The notes under the pieces were generated by a model, which saw nothing but the letters and a program-made list of their open reading frames with translations, made no database searches and was not told where the DNA came from. Shown here piece by piece: positions 24,601 through 36,402 of a stretch of DNA of 64,000 nt (positions are counted from its first letter, which is position 1; every line of letters begins with the position of its first letter). The stretch lies in contig JAWNGF010000004.1 in assembly GCA_037039685.1 (NCBI GenBank), positions 620,001-684,000 of the forward strand, given 5' to 3'. The translations under genes and the position numbers were made by a program. Source of the stretch: Ceratobasidium sp. AG-K (taxonomy: Eukaryota; Basidiomycota; Agaricomycetes; Cantharellales; Ceratobasidiaceae).

Positions 24601-25237
24601 AACAGCTTGTGTTCGGTTGCGAAATTTACTAGTGGATTGCAGCCCTCCATTCCCAAGTCCAGTTCCTCAGTGACGGTTACGGGGTCATGTTGAACCTGGG
24701 GCTCGGCCATGAGTTTGAGTGCCTCGACAGCCCCATCTGCAGGTACATATTTCGGCTCGGCGTCTAAGTCTGGTTGTGTCACGGGCTTCGCGGACGTAGG
24801 GGGTGGTGTGGCTGGGCTAGCAACGCGGGTTCGTTGAGGTGTTGGGTCGACGGATCCCTCAGTCCGAGAAACACCAGAGGGTCCTGGAACGTCGCTTCCG
24901 CCTGCATCCCTGAGGATGCCTTCCAAGAGCTCAACGCGCGCCTCAAGCGCCGCAACGTAGTTTTTCTGTGCCGGTCTGTACACTTTTTAGTACATCATTT
25001 CACGCCAGAGAAGTAGGATACAATCCTAACCTTCGTTGGTCCAAGGATACGTCGTAAACACATTCGATATTGCCTTTTTCGCACAGTGAACATATTGGCG
25101 TTCTTCCATCACACTAGAAAATCCAAGCAAAGCTTAGCCTTTTGTACCCCACGAGAAGAGAATACCTTTACCTTGCGTTTGCGGCGCCTACATGAATCGC
25201 ACGCGAGATTCGTTTTCTTTGCACGTGGCTCGGTCAT
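21631..25237 (-). CDS. Zn2Cys6 fungal-specific transcription factor
   Basis: This is a nuclear DNA-binding regulator. The N-terminal binuclear zinc cluster begins TNLACDSCRRRKRKVK and continues after an intron near 25.1 kb with the remaining cysteines (KGNIECVY). A coiled-coil-like YVAALEARVELLEGIL follows. The fungal transcription-factor middle homology region runs from about 24.7 to 22.9 kb (FISPLLLDCMFAIAALFHG, TVQAVLLMATWELG, NFDRFYATCMGMHPLMDRR). The C-terminal third is low-complexity, rich in G/S/P/Q/Y, as in activation domains. The start at 25237 (MTEPRAKKTNLA) is the only in-frame ATG before the cluster. The targets are unknown. It is divergent from the pseudokinase gene at 25758. Confidence 0.88.
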
Positions 25238-25757
25238 TGTAATCCGAGAGTTAGCGTTCAACTTGGGGTCAAATCGCCCGTTGGTTTGCGTTTCGTTGAT
25301 AACTGACTGGCCCACTGCTACAGTCGTATCCTAGGATATAGTGTAACAAGCTCACGGTTTTCAAGATTCTTCAGTGGTGGTGGTGATACCCCGGATTTTC
25401 GGTTTGTTTGAATGTATTATGGTAACTGCATCGTAACACTATAACCGTAAATGTGGGGGGTAACGGTCGATCGATCGATCGTGACACTCATGGGACGATA
25501 AATGCGTATGTGGTCAGAGGCACCGACGACGGGCTTTGTATGTTCCTGACAGTAGTAAACTAACCATGATTTCTCTGTGCAATTATCGACTAGACCGAGG
25601 TCTCCGAGGTCCTGATTATTGTCAAATCGCTTAAGCGCGGATTAATCTGGCATATACCCTCTACCAACTTCTCTCTCGACCGCCACCGCCGGAACTCAAC
25701 GGCTCTATCCCCCAGCCTAGCCTCTCGCCGCACTCGACCAATCCTTCTTATCCTCTG
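25238..25757. promoter_or_regulatory. Divergent promoter region, Zn2Cys6 regulator / pseudokinase gene
   Basis: This 520-bp gap separates two divergent start codons. It contains a (GATC)-type palindromic run, CGATCGATCGATCG, near 25469-25482 and pyrimidine-rich sequence before 25758. No TATA box stands out. Shared regulation is inference from geometry only. Confidence 0.4.
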
Positions 25758-27429
25758 ATGTCTAGCTTCGACATTGTGGGTACGATCCTAGATGTTGCTC
25801 CTCTGGTACTAGGGGGTCTTCCCAAGCTAGCATCCGTCATTGAGACACTTCACAGTGCACACCGCATCAGAACAGAGTCAGCAGAAACTATTTGCCGACT
25901 TACCGATGAGCTCAAGTTTGCCTTTATGCTCCTAGAAGAGCTCGACACACAGTGCCACGGGATCAAATGGAAGGACCATCGAGTGGCTCGAGAGTTCGCA
26001 TCTCTGTTCGAAAGTTTCCCCGGCACCGCCGAACGCTTTGTAACACAATGCCGAATATTTACGAGCAAACCTACACTTTTACTGGATTTCACTTCCCGAA
26101 AGCCAGATGAGACTGTAGCTGAGCTGGAGCTCCATATGCAGCGGCTCTTCCGGCGGACGACTTTGCTCCTGAGCTATCTCCAACAATCAACCCGTACGTC
26201 CCTCGCGAGCTTGGAGGCACAACTTTGCGTCGCACACTCCGCGCATCGACCCTCGCCATATCCATCACAGATCAAAGATTTCTTGAAGCCACAACTCGAT
26301 CGAGATTCACCTCCAAGGGTCTGGTACAGAGATATGCAACTGCATCATTTGACCAGGGTCGGGGACTTTGATATCGAGTATATCAGAGACACCAATCGCC
26401 TTGTGCGTGCTCAGAATACGTAACCAAAAAAGTAATATTAATCCATTTATGCACCAGGCGATTGTTGAAAAACGCACGCTATACGGAGATGCGGCGATCG
26501 AATCGGGTCTACACGCTGCGAGGGAAGTCGTTCAGAAACTATCACTAGATTCACCAGCGGACTGGTCAGGGATTTTAACATGCAACACCGCTGATTGGGT
26601 ATCAAACGATGCCGATCGCCGCAAGAGATGCGCGGAATTTACAGTCGTCTACAACTTCCCCTCGTTAGCACACCCTACGGAGCCGCCAGAAACACTGAGA
26701 TCGCTCCTGAGGCATGCTGATGACCCAGAGCACACCTATCGCCCAGACCTGCCCCTGCCGGCGCGGCTTTCGTTGGCTCGTGATATCGCAAACGCAGTGC
26801 TATTTGTTCACGTTTCTGGCCTTGTGCACAAAAACATTCGTCCCGAAACAATTCTTGCCTTCCCTCCAAAGGAACAGCCAAACAGTACCGAGGGGGTGGC
26901 ATGGAAAGCTTTCCTCGCTGGTTTCATAGAGTCGAGAGGAATCGCGCAGGGATGTAACAATCCTTGGGCTCCTATTCTCCCAGATGACGCTCGCTATACC
27001 GGATGGGACCGCTACTTGTACCAGCACCCAAGCTGCGCAGGCCCCCGTGATCATCAAGTCGAGTTCACCATGCTTCATGACATTTATGCGCTTGGAGTGG
27101 TATTATTGGAGGTGGGACTGTGGCAGTCGTTAATTGGTTCGGTGGTATCTGTCTACACCCGCACTCAAGGCCAATGGAAAGAGGAAGAACGTATAAGAAG
27201 GCCACTCCTGATATTCAACAACAAGCTCCCAGATTCTGCCGAGCCATCTCAAACGCAAGCTCTGCTCATTGTCGCCGCACGCGATCTGCTACCGTTTGCA
27301 ATGGGGACGCTATACACAGACGTTGTCATCTCATGCTTGGAATGCTTGGAAGTCCAACATGAAGCCTCAGTTCAAGGCGCGAGGTTTATCGAGCAAGTGT
27401 TAGACCGATTGGACCTCATCAATATGTAA
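25758..27429 (+). CDS. N-terminal helical (HeLo-like?) domain fused to a pseudokinase
   Basis: Two exons are joined by intron 26403-26457. The first ~215 residues are helical, beginning SSFDIVGTILDVAPLVLGGL with a hydrophobic segment. They look like fungal N-terminal signalling domains of the HeLo/HeLo-like or STAND N-terminal type (inference). The C-terminal half has a protein-kinase fold signature: hinge FTVVYNFP, then LARDIANAVLFVHVSGLVHK. The catalytic loop reads HKNIRPET where HRDLKPEN would be usual. DFG is replaced by GFI, and DIYALGVVLLEVG is the F-helix. Loss of both catalytic Asp residues makes this a pseudokinase. The layout resembles MLKL-like cell-death executors and HET-s-related fungal proteins. 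An ordinary degenerate kinase is the alternative. Confidence 0.72.
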
Positions 27430-28463
27430 TTTCCGCTCTCTATTCAGGTACCTCCCTCTACCTTCAAACTTTGATAGGATGCAGCTGATAATCCATCATC
27501 AGGCCCTATTTTACATATTTTACTTCCACCGGATTTCATGCTTGCATGCGTGGCACTCATCCATAACAATTTCCATGTGTCCTAAGGTGTACGATCGCAG
27601 CGTTCAAGCCATTTTGTATCCGCCTTTTCCCACCCCTCTTTTAACGTTTGCCTACTTCTATCATACCACCACTTTACATACCCCACTCCTACATACTAGA
27701 GAGCCAACCGCCGAACTTAGCTTTCCTTATATAGTCTTTAGCGAGTATTTTTGATGGGCAATGCAGACATCACCTTTCAAATTCATGGAGCCGCAAACAC
27801 CGCTTTGAATGGTCGTCGAGTCAACGAGATCTCCTCTAAGGCATTCATAACCAAGTAACTTCGCGCATACTTCTAGATGTTTTTTGACACATTAGAAGGT
27901 TGAAACACTCGCGTTACATGAACAGCAACTCCGAGTTCGGATTCATGGTCAAGCTACATGCGTTACCAGGATATAGGCTCCCATGTAGAGGTTATGATTA
28001 AGGCCATATTTGATGGCTATTTCTGTCCCAAAAGATGCGCATATATCATCATTGAGACTGGGCAACATGGGGAAACAGGGCGAACGTACGAGGAAAGTTC
28101 TGAAAGTGACTTTAAATTAATACTTGCACACCCACAATATACCAAGCACCTGGCAACGTATCATCCATGCTATTTCAAGAGCATACTAAGATTTACGCGG
28201 AGTGCTAGGCAGACTCAAATCCCGCAATGAACAAAGCCTTAAATCACACCAAATTCAAGAGGTGGGGGATTCAATTCTCAACTCCACTCCTGGAGTCCAT
28301 AAATCATTCTCCAGAGACAAATGGTACAATGACAAGTCATTTCGGGGCATAGTATCGTCAGGAGAACAACCAATAAACATAAACGGGCTATGAACACAAG
28401 GGTCAAAAAAAAGTCACGTGGAAACAAATAGGGGCGGAAAAATTCCGCGTAAGCATGGGTCCT
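27430..28463. other. Intergenic between convergent genes
   Basis: This stretch holds 3' ends and terminators of the pseudokinase and H2A.Z genes. Small open frames (for example 27958-28230) lack motifs or splice support. No gene called. Confidence 0.5.
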
Positions 28464-29038
28464 TCATGCAGGGGCTTCCCCTTCCTTCTTTTTGGGCTAA
28501 TTAACGAAGATGAATTAGTCGGTATTACCGCAATCAGATCTTGCGAGAGTAGACCAACCTGCTTCACACCCGTGAGACTCTTGTGAATAAATGGTAGTAC
28601 ACCTCCACCCGCAATGGTCGCACGGACGAGGGTATCAAGCTCCTCATCTCCACGAATCGCAAGTTGAAGGTGGCGGGGAGTAATACGCTTGACGCGAAGG
28701 TCCTTTGATGCGTTACCAGCAAGCTCGAGCACTTCGGCAGTCAGATATTCAAGGATTGCTGAGGTGTAGACCGCAGCTTTAGCGCCAATCCGCACGTTGT
28801 GAGAAGTACGCTGCTTAAGGAAACGGTGGATACGGCCGACAGGGAACTGGAGAGGTTACCGCAGGAGAATGTTAGCTTAGCCATCTTGGTGTATGTATGT
28901 GGTTATACAGCGTACCTGAAGGCCAGCCTTGGAGCTTCGGCTTTGGATTGACCTCACACCGTCGGCGGGAGAGGCAGCGGAGCTCGCCGTCTTTCCACCC
29001 CGCTTTCCACCCGACTTGGATGTGGAATCAGGAGCCAT
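28464..29038 (-). CDS. HTZ1: Histone H2A.Z variant
   Basis: This nucleosomal variant histone replaces H2A at promoters. The basic N-terminal tail ([20 protein letters not shown]) is followed by RSSKAGLQ. Intron 28847-28915 falls before [12 protein letters not shown]. The core shows [50 protein letters not shown] and the Z-type [15 protein letters not shown], which distinguishes it from canonical H2A. A last intron after SLT gives a short KKKEGEAPA tail ending at 28464; reading through it would add a long unrelated tail, so splicing is preferred. The head-to-head neighbour is the MICOS gene. Confidence 0.93.
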
Positions 29039-29400
29039 TATGCCGAGATCGTTGCAACGAGTAGAAGTTAGACTGGTGGTGTGTCTGAGCTAACCAAACT
29101 AGTTGACGTCGATAAGCACAGCCAATTCTAATCGGCACCAATGTCGACGAGATGAAAGCTCTTAGCAAGGTGGTTCGGGGTCCAAACACAGGTATTAAAT
29201 TATTGCCGTCCTATTTTGATTGCAGCCGAGTTTCGAAGCGCCCCGGTGCACAAGACGGATAGACGGTGGCGGGGAAGGTGGTCGTCGACTGATGAAAGCA
29301 AGGAATGGTCATGTAAACAAATCTAAATCGGTACCACGTGATATTGAATCATGACCCTAGTCGACACTGCCACCGACCAGGAAATTCACACTTGTACGCC
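29039..29400. promoter_or_regulatory. Bidirectional promoter, H2A.Z / MICOS subunit
   Basis: Only 362 bp separate the two divergent ATGs (29038 minus, 29401 plus), so regulatory elements for both genes must be packed here or in the 5' introns. No TATA box is obvious. CACGTG-like and GGTGGCGGGG sequences are present near 29266-29340. Confidence 0.6.
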
Positions 29401-30776
29401 ATGGCCCATCTCCTTACTGTAAGACGAAACATGAAGCCTTCACTCAGAAGCATTTTTGCTGAGCTTTTGTATTCTATCATAGCCACTGAGGGCTGCAGCC
29501 GCGACCAGCATTGGCGCAATCGCGGTGGTTGGTGCGGGTCAACGCACCATCTGGGCTGATGAGCTCAAGTCGCCTGCTCCCAAAAAGGTTAAATTTCAAT
29601 ATTTCTGATCAAGTTTCCCGACTGACCGACGTACTTTACTCTTTCCTGACCTCTCCGATATGCGTAAATATCCCACAAATTGGTCACACGCACAACCCCC
29701 ATGCATATCTCTGCCCATCAACGTGGATTAGCTTTCCATTTACGATTCGGAAGAACCAGAAATCTTGCTAGTTCCCACTGAATCTGAGCTAGTTGACACC
29801 ATCGGCCGTACACGTCGCATTCTAACCCGGGCAGGAGAAGAATCCAAGAGTGGCATACAGGGCGTTATTGGTCGATGGATTCAGGTCGAGCGAAGAGTAG
29901 AAGGTGAGTACTACTTTATCCCAAATGTTCCAGCTCCGAATTTACCGTTAGACTTGCTTAGCTCGGGTTAAATCGCTCATTTCGCCTGAGGAACCGTTGA
30001 CCCCTGGTATTCTCTACGTTGGTGTCGCCGCCCTGTCGGGGTCGGTGTTCGCACGCGGACGTACGTATTTGCTGCACATACACAGTACCGCAATCTAACT
30101 CACACGATCCGCCCGCCTTGTATGACGGCATTTAGGCTCCCTACCAACCAGAGTACTCCTCCCTCCGACCCTCTTCATCGGTGCACTCAATTACTTCCTC
30201 CCCAAAACAACACGCAACGTCAACGCCTACGTATACAGCCTCGAACGCGCACATGCCCCAGTCCTTGCCGACCAACACGATGCAGCAGACAAGGCCCTTC
30301 GGGAGACCATCAAAAGTGTAGGTTGTCTTCCGTTTCTTCCCGAGTCCGAAATTAAATTAGATATATCACTTTATTAGATCCGCGAGAGCTATGGCTCGAT
30401 GCGCGGAGGGGTTTCTCACCTTGTTGAAGACTCTGTCGATGGACTCGAGTCCACTACCGGTCTCAAGCTGCGCGACGCGACTATCGGAAGGGCACAGGAT
30501 ACTGCGGCTGCTACCCAGGACAAAGCAACCTCGATCGCGCAAAATATCCAAGAACGCACGGCCGAGTTTCAGAAGCGTGCTGCGGCGATCGCAGAGGATG
30601 TACAGTCCAGGTTTGTCCAGGAAAAGCCCAAGGTCGATCCCAACGCCCCGCCTGGAGTTTTGGCAAAGAAGGAGCCAGAAGCTTCTGTTGAAGCTGTTAA
30701 GGAAAAGGTCGAGGAAGCTGTAGGTAATCTCTCGAAAGGTAAGCTATTCGGCAAGGCAACCGAGTTTAGGTACTAA
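29401..30776 (+). CDS. MICOS complex subunit, ApoO family (MIC26/MIC27-like)
   Basis: This inner-mitochondrial-membrane protein helps shape cristae junctions. Six exons can be assembled in frame. MAHLLT is followed after an intron by PLRAAAATSIGAIAVVGAGQ, a hydrophobic mitochondrial N-terminus, then TIWADELKSPAPKK. Next come ESELVDTIGRTRRI, the first membrane segment PGILYVGVAALSGSVFARG, and the second, LLPPTLFIGALNYFLPKTTR. NVNAYVYSLE is typical of the ApoO family. A C-terminal helical tail with repeated A/E/K residues ends in GKATEFRY. I cannot tell MIC26 from MIC27 by eye. Confidence 0.87.
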
Positions 30777-31125
30777 ATTTAAATCGCACCTAACAGGGGA
30801 ACCCAAGCGTGTGGTTTAGTTCCCCGTAAGTCCAACCCTCGCCCCTTTTTTTCTTAGCTTAGACCACCACTAGAGTGTGTATGTACCGTCAACCTCATAG
30901 AATTACGAACCCCGCTTTGAGGGTTTATTGAACTCTATTCGGGCACATCAAAGAGATTTTCTCACGTGATGCGCCGCGTCTCCTTTCTCTCTGGTGCGCC
31001 GCGTGCTGGAGTGAGGCTTTGCCTATCTCGTATAATACGAAGGATATGACGGGCACGCTTCATATCAGAAGATTATCCAGGACCTCTTCACGTCGATTCC
31101 GCACTCTCCCATTTACTACTCAAAA
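30777..31125. other. Short intergenic region
   Basis: It contains the 3' end of the MICOS gene and the promoter of the next gene. The word TGCGCCGCGT occurs twice (near 30969 and 30996). Nothing else stands out. Confidence 0.45.
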
Positions 31126-34103
31126 ATGGGCAGGAAGGAGAAAACCAAGGCGGCCAGGCGGACGGGAAACCGATACGACACTACGGTGAACGCAGGGGCA
31201 CAAGTTGAAACATCCGATGCCCACGGCCCCACGCCTTCGAATAAACGACCTATAGTTATCACTTGTCAAGCCCTCATAGACCAAGATCGCAAGATTAAAT
31301 GCGATGCCCTGCCTACCTCGGATGACAGAAAGTGGTGCGAGTACCACGCTCGGGTACGCCATCTAATAATACATTTACCATTAACGGAATGGGTTGTGAT
31401 ACTTTATAGATGCGCTTTGACTTGCAGACGTCGTTCCATGAGCTATTGACAGAGTACCGTGCAATCGGTAGTGCCATGCCGGACATGTTACTAATTCATG
31501 AGACCATCAACCTCGGATGGTTACAAGATCATTGGAAGCTATCGCTCGTTCGAATTGATTTGCTGAGTCGCTGCCTTATGAGCAGGACCTGCTTTATGGA
31601 GCGGATGCAAGGGTAAGTCATACTTAACTTGGGTGGCAAAAACATAACGGTTGCAACTCCTGCAATGAAAGAGAGGACTTGGTCTGTGCTCTTCCTCGCC
31701 ATAATTTTCAGATACTAACGTACACGTCAATAGAATTTTGGCACGAAAAACTCACTCAAAGACCTCAAAGCCACTCGAGATCGAATACACTCGTACCGTC
31801 GGGCCATCGAAGCACGTATCCGGGTCCTCGTACTCTGTACCTACAAGGACCAGCGGCCAGTCGCTACACTAAATGCACAAACCTTTACTGGCAACGAAGT
31901 ACAGTATCAGCGATGCTTACACCACGAGGAACCCCCCGAGCCGGGGCCTGGATTTCCCGTGAGCCGAGATCTTGCGAACAGCCTACGAGGCAACGGCGTG
32001 ATAGATGCATTCGCCATTAGCGAATCGAGGTGGCTAAGACGACACTTGTTGTCCAAGTTGGGCGTTCAAGTCGTTCAGCCGACCGTTTTCGGCGAAGACT
32101 GCGATTACAACCTCGTCGCACACTGGCAATCAATCGTCGACCATGAGCGCGCGCATATACTCGCCGCCTATTTTCGCCGGATCATCTTCAAAGACCCGCA
32201 TTTATTCGTCCCTGCTCATTTTCATACGACCGCGTTCGAAGGAGGACAAATCCAGTTACCTAGGATTTCTACTCCCGCCGGAGACGAGCTTGACATTCAG
32301 GAAGAAGTCGACAGGTCGATGGTGTGCATGATCAGTTTCATTCTCAACCCCCTGCTCCGAATTACCCACCTCGAATTATTAGTCGACTACCTAACCTGGC
32401 CATCCCACCTTGATACTAGGACCGCAGCACAAGATGTAATACTCGACATATCGGGGTTCGACGAATCCCAACGTGAGTCTAAACGTCCATTCTGGACCGA
32501 CCCTCTCCGAATGGACGTTTTCCGGCCCTCGTTTGATTACGACCCTAAAGGCACGGTCCCATTCCTCGGAGGAACGTTGTATGAAGCATCGTACGCCCAG
32601 GCGGCCCGAGACGACACCCTCGAGGCCAAGTTTTGGCCACATTTAGCCTCGGTGATCCGGTGTGGCATGTGCCTTTTCGCCATGGTTCACAGTCCAGACG
32701 AGTGGAGCGATCTCGTTCGCACATTGGCTGTCCACCGGGTGCCTGTCTATGCTCGGGTTTTCCCTCAGGTGGTGGGCGAGGGTCTGGGTGATTTGTGGGA
32801 GTCCGATCAGATGTCAGATGTGGCTCGTGGACAGAGGTGCCGCGGCAAGGATGGCAGGCTGGACGAGGCAGTATGTCATGGGCCGGGAGTAGGCGGCGGC
32901 GGACAGGTACCAGGGGAGACGAGTAGATACAGGTTAGATGAAAGCTTGGAAATGGCGGGGTGAGTACCTTTGTTCAGCGCACAGGCACCGAAGAGTAATT
33001 CGTGGTTCGCCTTTTCCTAGAGTAGCAATGCTCGGTGTCATCACAGGCAATCAGCTGGGTCAATGTGCGGGTGATAGAATCCAGGGCCTGTTACAGAGGT
33101 TCAAGCTCTTGCCTCAAGTATGGTTTATCCTGGTCAGTTACGTCAATTCTCATCGTGGATCGCTATGTTTAACCTTTGTCCCATGCTCCAGCCCACGTAT
33201 GATACCACTTACACCAAGGACTTTCTTTTCGAGTTGTTGGCGCGTGCGAAAGACCCTGGTTCAAAATTCACGCTTAGTATTATTATGGATGACTCCGAAG
33301 CGCTAAACATTGTGCTCGATCCACCTCCGTTCTTCAACGTCTTTCACAGGCGGAACAAGGCACGCCCGTCCTGGGATCTAACTGAAATTTCGCTCCAAGA
33401 TATCAAGGCATTGACCGGGTTGAAATATGACCCGCTTCCCCGACGCGTTCTAGACGACTGCTGCCTCGTCCAAATGGCCTGTAAAACAATCTCCCCGAGC
33501 GGAGTTCAAGATTTGCTGGACGAGATCCTGCACGCCGCCATACGCATAAACAACGTTGACTCTAAAGTCGCCCTCGAACGCAAGATGGAATACGAGCTGG
33601 AGGAGAAATACCACATGGTAAACAAGGATCACCAGGGTCATTACACGTATCGCTTCGATCCAGCGAGGGTGCTCCCAGCACACGAGAGCGAGGATGGGGT
33701 ATCAAATTCGCAGATCGCCGGTCACGAGGACGATAGATTGCACGGCGCGCCACCACGGGTGTGCTCCCCTGCACGAGAATCAGCGGCCAATGAACCAATG
33801 GGTGATTCCCCACGCCCAAACCGTACCTCGCCACCTCTATCCCAAACGAGGGTAGACAATTGTGCTAACGAGAGGCCTTCGCATCGTCAAGACAAAATAC
33901 GTACTTCTAGTCAAGAGGAGGCTGTTCTTTTTACACAAGCCAACGACGACGCTCCCTCTGAAAAAATTATACGCCCGAGCGGGCGTATCTGGGAAAACGT
34001 CAGCATGGCGACACGCCCGGACTGGTTTGATCTCATGATGACGGCCGAGGCTGACAATCTTCCCGACCTCAGCGATTGGGGTCCATCGATCGAGTACAAC
34101 TAG
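31126..34103 (+). CDS. Large uncharacterised protein with an N-terminal Cys/His cluster
   Basis: I recognise no named family. The N-terminus is basic (MGRKEKTKAARRTG) and then shows CQALIDQDRKIKCDAL...KWCEYHAR, a C-C-C-H pattern that could bind one zinc. After an intron near 31355-31410 comes a predicted helical region (FHELLTEYRAIGSAMPDML), then a long middle part (ESRWLRRHLLSKLG, DHERAHILAAYFRRIIF). Splicing at about 32960-33025 and 33118-33191 extends the gene through MLGVITGNQLGQ and TKDFLFELLARAKDPG to a low-complexity S/P/R-rich tail ending at 34103. The join near 31.62-31.78 kb cannot be kept in frame with the splice sites I see, so an indel or an unrecognised exon is likely there. Confidence 0.55.
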
Positions 34104-34642
34104 GTATACGCGCACCTTGAATTCGCCACCCTCACCCCCAAACGCACTGAATTGTAACTGCATATTCCTTTGTATACCACCGAAGGGAACCAGTATCTCC
34201 GTGTACCTCAATTACTTGGTGACTTCACTAGAACCATAATCAAATACATAATGAATTGATAAAAAGAAGCAGACGCATGGTGTTTGGGCCCCCGAAGATC
34301 GATCTGAGAACTTAACTCGGAATATGGGTGGATTACTTCTATTCGATAATAGCGATAACTCAGGGCTCTTTTTGATATACAATTTTCAGTAGGGAAGCAA
34401 GGACAGTGGCAAAACGGACTGCACTGCGTGCTCAAAAGCCTCTACACTACAATGCGACGTAGCAAAAGAGTAAAAACTACGAGCAGAAACTACTAAGCAC
34501 GCAGCACATAGGGCAATAAAAACAAAAACACACGCAAGAAAAAGTTCAACGAATGAGGCAAAAATATCAATATGAAAACAAGCGAAAACAAGAAAAACGA
34601 GGGGATGGATCATTTGGTAATCCTACAAGTGCATCGGCCAGT
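34104..34642. other. Intergenic between convergent genes
   Basis: An AT-rich stretch holding the 3' flanks of both neighbours. No coding signal seen. Confidence 0.5.
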
Positions 34643-36402
34643 TTAGAACATCACTCCATTCTTGCCACCATCAACCGGGATAGCCAGTGCAGCGCCGGTA
34701 ACAACCAAGGCAAAGAGCATCGCCCAAGAAGCCGAGCGCATAACAATGTGCCACTGGGCACGGGAGACAACCGGCGAATGGACCTTGGTGAGCGGCGAGA
34801 AGATTTCACGAATCTTGCTGCGCTTGGCCTCGACGCGGGCCGGAACGTGCTTGCCAGGCAGAGCATCAAAATCAAAGCTGAACGTTGACGCCGTATCAGC
34901 ACGGGGACTCATGACAGTATCGGCGAGGGTCGCAGTGTCAGCCATGGTAATGAACGAGGCCGCAGAGCTCTCCTTGTTGTAGCCATCCCAAACCGGAATG
35001 AAGGGTGCCGTCTCGAACAAGGTGGCGGTTGGCGAGGGGGGGTACTGACCCTCCAGGTCCATAGAGTAAGGACCGGAAACCTCACGAGCGTTGAATCCTT
35101 CGGTGTTGGCATCATAGACATAGACCTTGTGGGGCGACGAAGGCTCGCGGCTGTTGAGGCTGTCATTCTTGATGGCCGTGAGGTTCAGTGGCGCAGGGCG
35201 TTGCGGCGAGCGAGATAGTGCGGCAGCCGGCTTGGTTGGGGACATAGGGATAGAATCCTTGCCCTCGACCGCATAGGCATCATCCTTCATCTCACTCTCG
35301 GCGAGCGAATGAGCAGAAGCCGCATAGGGATTGGCATCGAGCTTGATAGAAATCCGACGCTCTCCGTTGTGAACTTGAAGAGGGGCCGAAATAGTAGGGC
35401 GGGCCAATTCAAAGGGACGAAGTTGGCGACCACCGCCGCAGAGATACTGAACAAAACGGTGAGCATATAGCCACCCTCGATTTGGTGCGCACTTACAATT
35501 ACTAAACAGAGACCATTCCACGAGCACAAGAAGATAGTCATCCCCAACCACAAGAAACTCAGGTTAGGGATACGCTTGCGACGGCGTTCATGGGAGAACA
35601 CGCTAAGAAGGATCAAGCTGATGGCGGTGAGGATGGTTACCACACCGCTAATCCACACGCAGGTAGCACGCTTAGAGTCAGCGTTGCAAATGCGAGTACG
35701 GAGGAACCTTCTCAGGCTTTCACGCAAGCTGGTCTCGACGTCCGACTTGATCGGGTCAAAGACGGCCGGGAGAGGATGAGGTTGACCATGCGTGGTGGTA
35801 AAGAAGTTGTTGATTTCTACAAAGACGAATTTAGAAATGGCGACGCCACAGCGTTATCACACTTACGGGCGGCAGCCAAATTAAGCTCGTGGGACGACTG
35901 GCGGTTGAAAAAGGTCGCCTTAGCGCGGGTAAAGGACATGGAAAGCTTGGGATCGGATGATGCGTTGCGCGCGAACCAGGCGCGGTGCTTGGAACTGTAC
36001 TCTTGGAGCCAGAGTAGGAAGTAGAGGTTTTCGGCCCCAAACTCTTCGAACCTAAATTAAGGTTAAATGAATGCCGCCGTTGATGAGTTGGACGGCACTT
36101 ACAAGAGGTACTCTTCAAAGTCTTTCAAGCTCAGAGGCGGGAGGTGCTTCTGCTTGAGCATGTCCTCCAAGGTAATATTGAGGGTTGGGATGACTACTCG
36201 AATGTTAGAGAGTGTTAACGAATAGAACACAGGGGCACTCACTGGACCATCCTCCAACCTCTGAGACTTTGGGAGGGTTGAAGACACGGGCTGGCCATTT
36301 CAGAAAGGTGACAAACGACCAGGGCAGCTTCTCGGGCCGAACTGGCTGTGTCGGGCGAGGACGCGCAGCAGCGGTGGGTGTGGGCGGAGCGAGCGAAGAC
36401 AT
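34643..36402 (-). CDS. RGS-domain membrane protein (Rax1-like)
   Basis: The N-terminus MSSLAPPTPTAAARPRP is followed by PPLSLKDFEEYLLFEEFGAE and LYFLLWLQEY, the opening helices of an RGS domain. The RGS region continues through intron-split helices (MSFTRAKATFF; SLRESLRRFLRTRICNADSK). Downstream are membrane segments (ATCVWISGVVTILTAISLIL; LSFLWLGMTIFLCSWNGLCL), a long S/P-rich cytosolic stretch, and a final segment WAMLFALVVTGAALAIPV near the C-terminus. Rax1-type fungal proteins couple RGS and transmembrane domains and act at the cell cortex. The exact ortholog is uncertain. Confidence 0.75.
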
